6,522 nucleotides of DNA, taken from JBDNDK01 sp046719185. Lineage in GTDB: Bacteria; Armatimonadota; UBA5829. The stretch's first letter is position 1, and each line of letters begins with the position of its first letter. Both the position numbers and the translations under genes were made by a program. Shown one piece after another: positions 5,811 through 6,522 of the stretch. The notes beneath the pieces are model-generated. The model had not been told where the DNA came from, made no database searches, and saw nothing but the letters and a program-made list of their open reading frames with translations. The DNA is taken from assembly GCA_046719185.1 (NCBI GenBank), contig JBDNDK010000138.1, forward strand, positions 1 to 6,522, given 5' to 3'.

Positions 5811-6522
5811 CTATGCAGCAGATCCTCTGGGTTTTTGCATTGCAACTTCTCTGATTGTGTCATTAACAACTTCTGCCATTTTATTTAGAGGAACAACCTT
5901 ATCCACACATCCTGTTTCAAATGCAGCTCTTGGCATTCCATATACTACACATGTAGATTCATCTTCAGCAAGAGTAACTCCTCCCGCCTTTTTAATAAGT
6001 TTAGTTCCTTCAGCTCCATCTCTGCCCATGCCAGTAAGAACAACACTAATCAGTCTGGAGCCAAAAACTTCAACAGCAGAAACCATTGTAATATCTGCAG
6101 ATGGTCTCACTCCCCACAATGGAGGTGCTTTAGTAAGCTTTGCTCTGGATGTAGCATCAAACACTAAATGATATCCAGCTTTAGCAAATAGTGCTTGACC
6201 CGGCATCAGCATGTGCCCATCTTCTGGTTCAATTACATCTAATTCAGAACAATTATTCAAATCTTCAGCAAGAGGACCACTAAATCCTTCTGGCAGATGT
6301 TGTATAATCACATAAGAAACACCTGCATCTCTAGTGAGATGCGGAACAACAGTCCTCAAGGCTCTTGGTCCTCCTGTTGAGGATGCAATAATGACAATTG
6401 GAGAATATTTATGTTTTGAAATAGTATATGATGATGTGCTTTTAGTTGTTGTTTTATTAATTGAATCATCTATTTTAAGCTTTGCAACGGGAAACAATGC
6501 ATGGACCTTCATTTCGCCCTCA
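5811..6522 (-). CDS. cheB: Chemotaxis protein-glutamate methylesterase/deamidase CheB (5' end beyond the window)
   Basis: CheB removes methyl groups from (and deamidates) glutamyl residues of chemoreceptors, resetting receptor sensitivity during adaptation. 236 residues are visible. Counting from the internal ATG at 6512, the methylesterase domain (about 38-230) carries the full catalytic triad: S45 in SSTGGPRAL, H72 in IIQHLPEGF and D165 in LTGMGRDGAEG. Also typical are PADITM-like RPSADITM (136-143) and the late YGMPRAA. In front lies a Ser/Thr/Lys-rich linker (about 15-37, KTTTKSTSSYTISK). The frame stays open past ATG 6512 to the window edge (Glu-Gly-Glu precede it), so the usual CheY-like receiver domain is expected beyond 6522. 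A stand-alone methylesterase starting at 6512 remains possible because GAGGG lies about four bases before that ATG. The stop is TAG at 5813-5811. The partner genes cheR, cheA, cheW and receptors are not in view. Confidence 0.93.
   Translation of the reverse strand, partial: EGEMKVHALFPVAKLKIDDSINKTTTKSTSSYTISKHKYSPIVIIASSTGGPRALRTVVPHLTRDAGVSYVIIQHLPEGFSGPLAEDLNNCSELDVIEPEDGHMLMPGQALFAKAGYHLVFDATSRAKLTKAPPLWGVRPSADITMVSAVEVFGSRLISVVLTGMGRDGAEGTKLIKKAGGVTLAEDESTCVVYGMPRAAFETGCVDKVVPLNKMAEVVNDTIREVAMQKPRGSAA

Overview
The window is AT-rich, prefers AGA for arginine, and starts three of its four visible gene starts with TTG behind a strong Shine-Dalgarno. It encodes a sigma-54 activator of the NtrC family, a soluble PAS histidine kinase and a chemotaxis CheB. 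This points to a low-GC bacterium with sigma-54 and chemoreceptor signalling. The phylum cannot be fixed from the sequence alone.

Layout from left to right. Positions 1-2467, minus strand, hold a two-component operon. The kinase comes first (1373-2467). A response regulator follows 38 bases later (1-1334); its last few codons run off the left edge. The operon has a near-consensus sigma-70 promoter (2491-2519), and its position shows that the kinase starts at the TTG at 2467 rather than at the first TTG of the open frame. Positions 2468-2868 form a divergent intergenic region. It holds that promoter, an overlapping dyad, a second promoter-like pair pointing right (2592-2620), a 152-bp MITE-like inverted-repeat element (2647-2798), and a -10 box just before the next gene. 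Positions 2869-4758, plus strand, encode a cytoplasmic DUF1680/GH127-type glycosidase with its zinc/cysteine catalytic site intact. Two consecutive hairpins follow, the second a clear intrinsic terminator.

Positions 4851-6522, minus strand, hold a family 2 glycosyltransferase broken by a frameshift (4851-5740). Upstream of it is the methylesterase domain of CheB (5811 to beyond the right edge). The frameshift looks like the loss of one copy of a 10-bp tandem repeat: the same ten bases give the expected protein motif in both frames.

How the genes relate. The kinase and regulator very probably form a cognate NtrB/NtrC-like pair acting on sigma-54 promoters. Nothing in the sequence firmly ties the GH127-type enzyme to that pair; there is only a weak sigma-54-like match upstream of it. 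CheB probably belongs to a chemotaxis cluster continuing past the right edge, and the glycosyltransferase remnant may have been co-transcribed with it. I see no wholly new multi-gene system. The items most worth a second look are the collapsed-repeat frameshift, the MITE-like element in the leader of the glycosidase gene, and the divergent active-site loop of the glycosidase.
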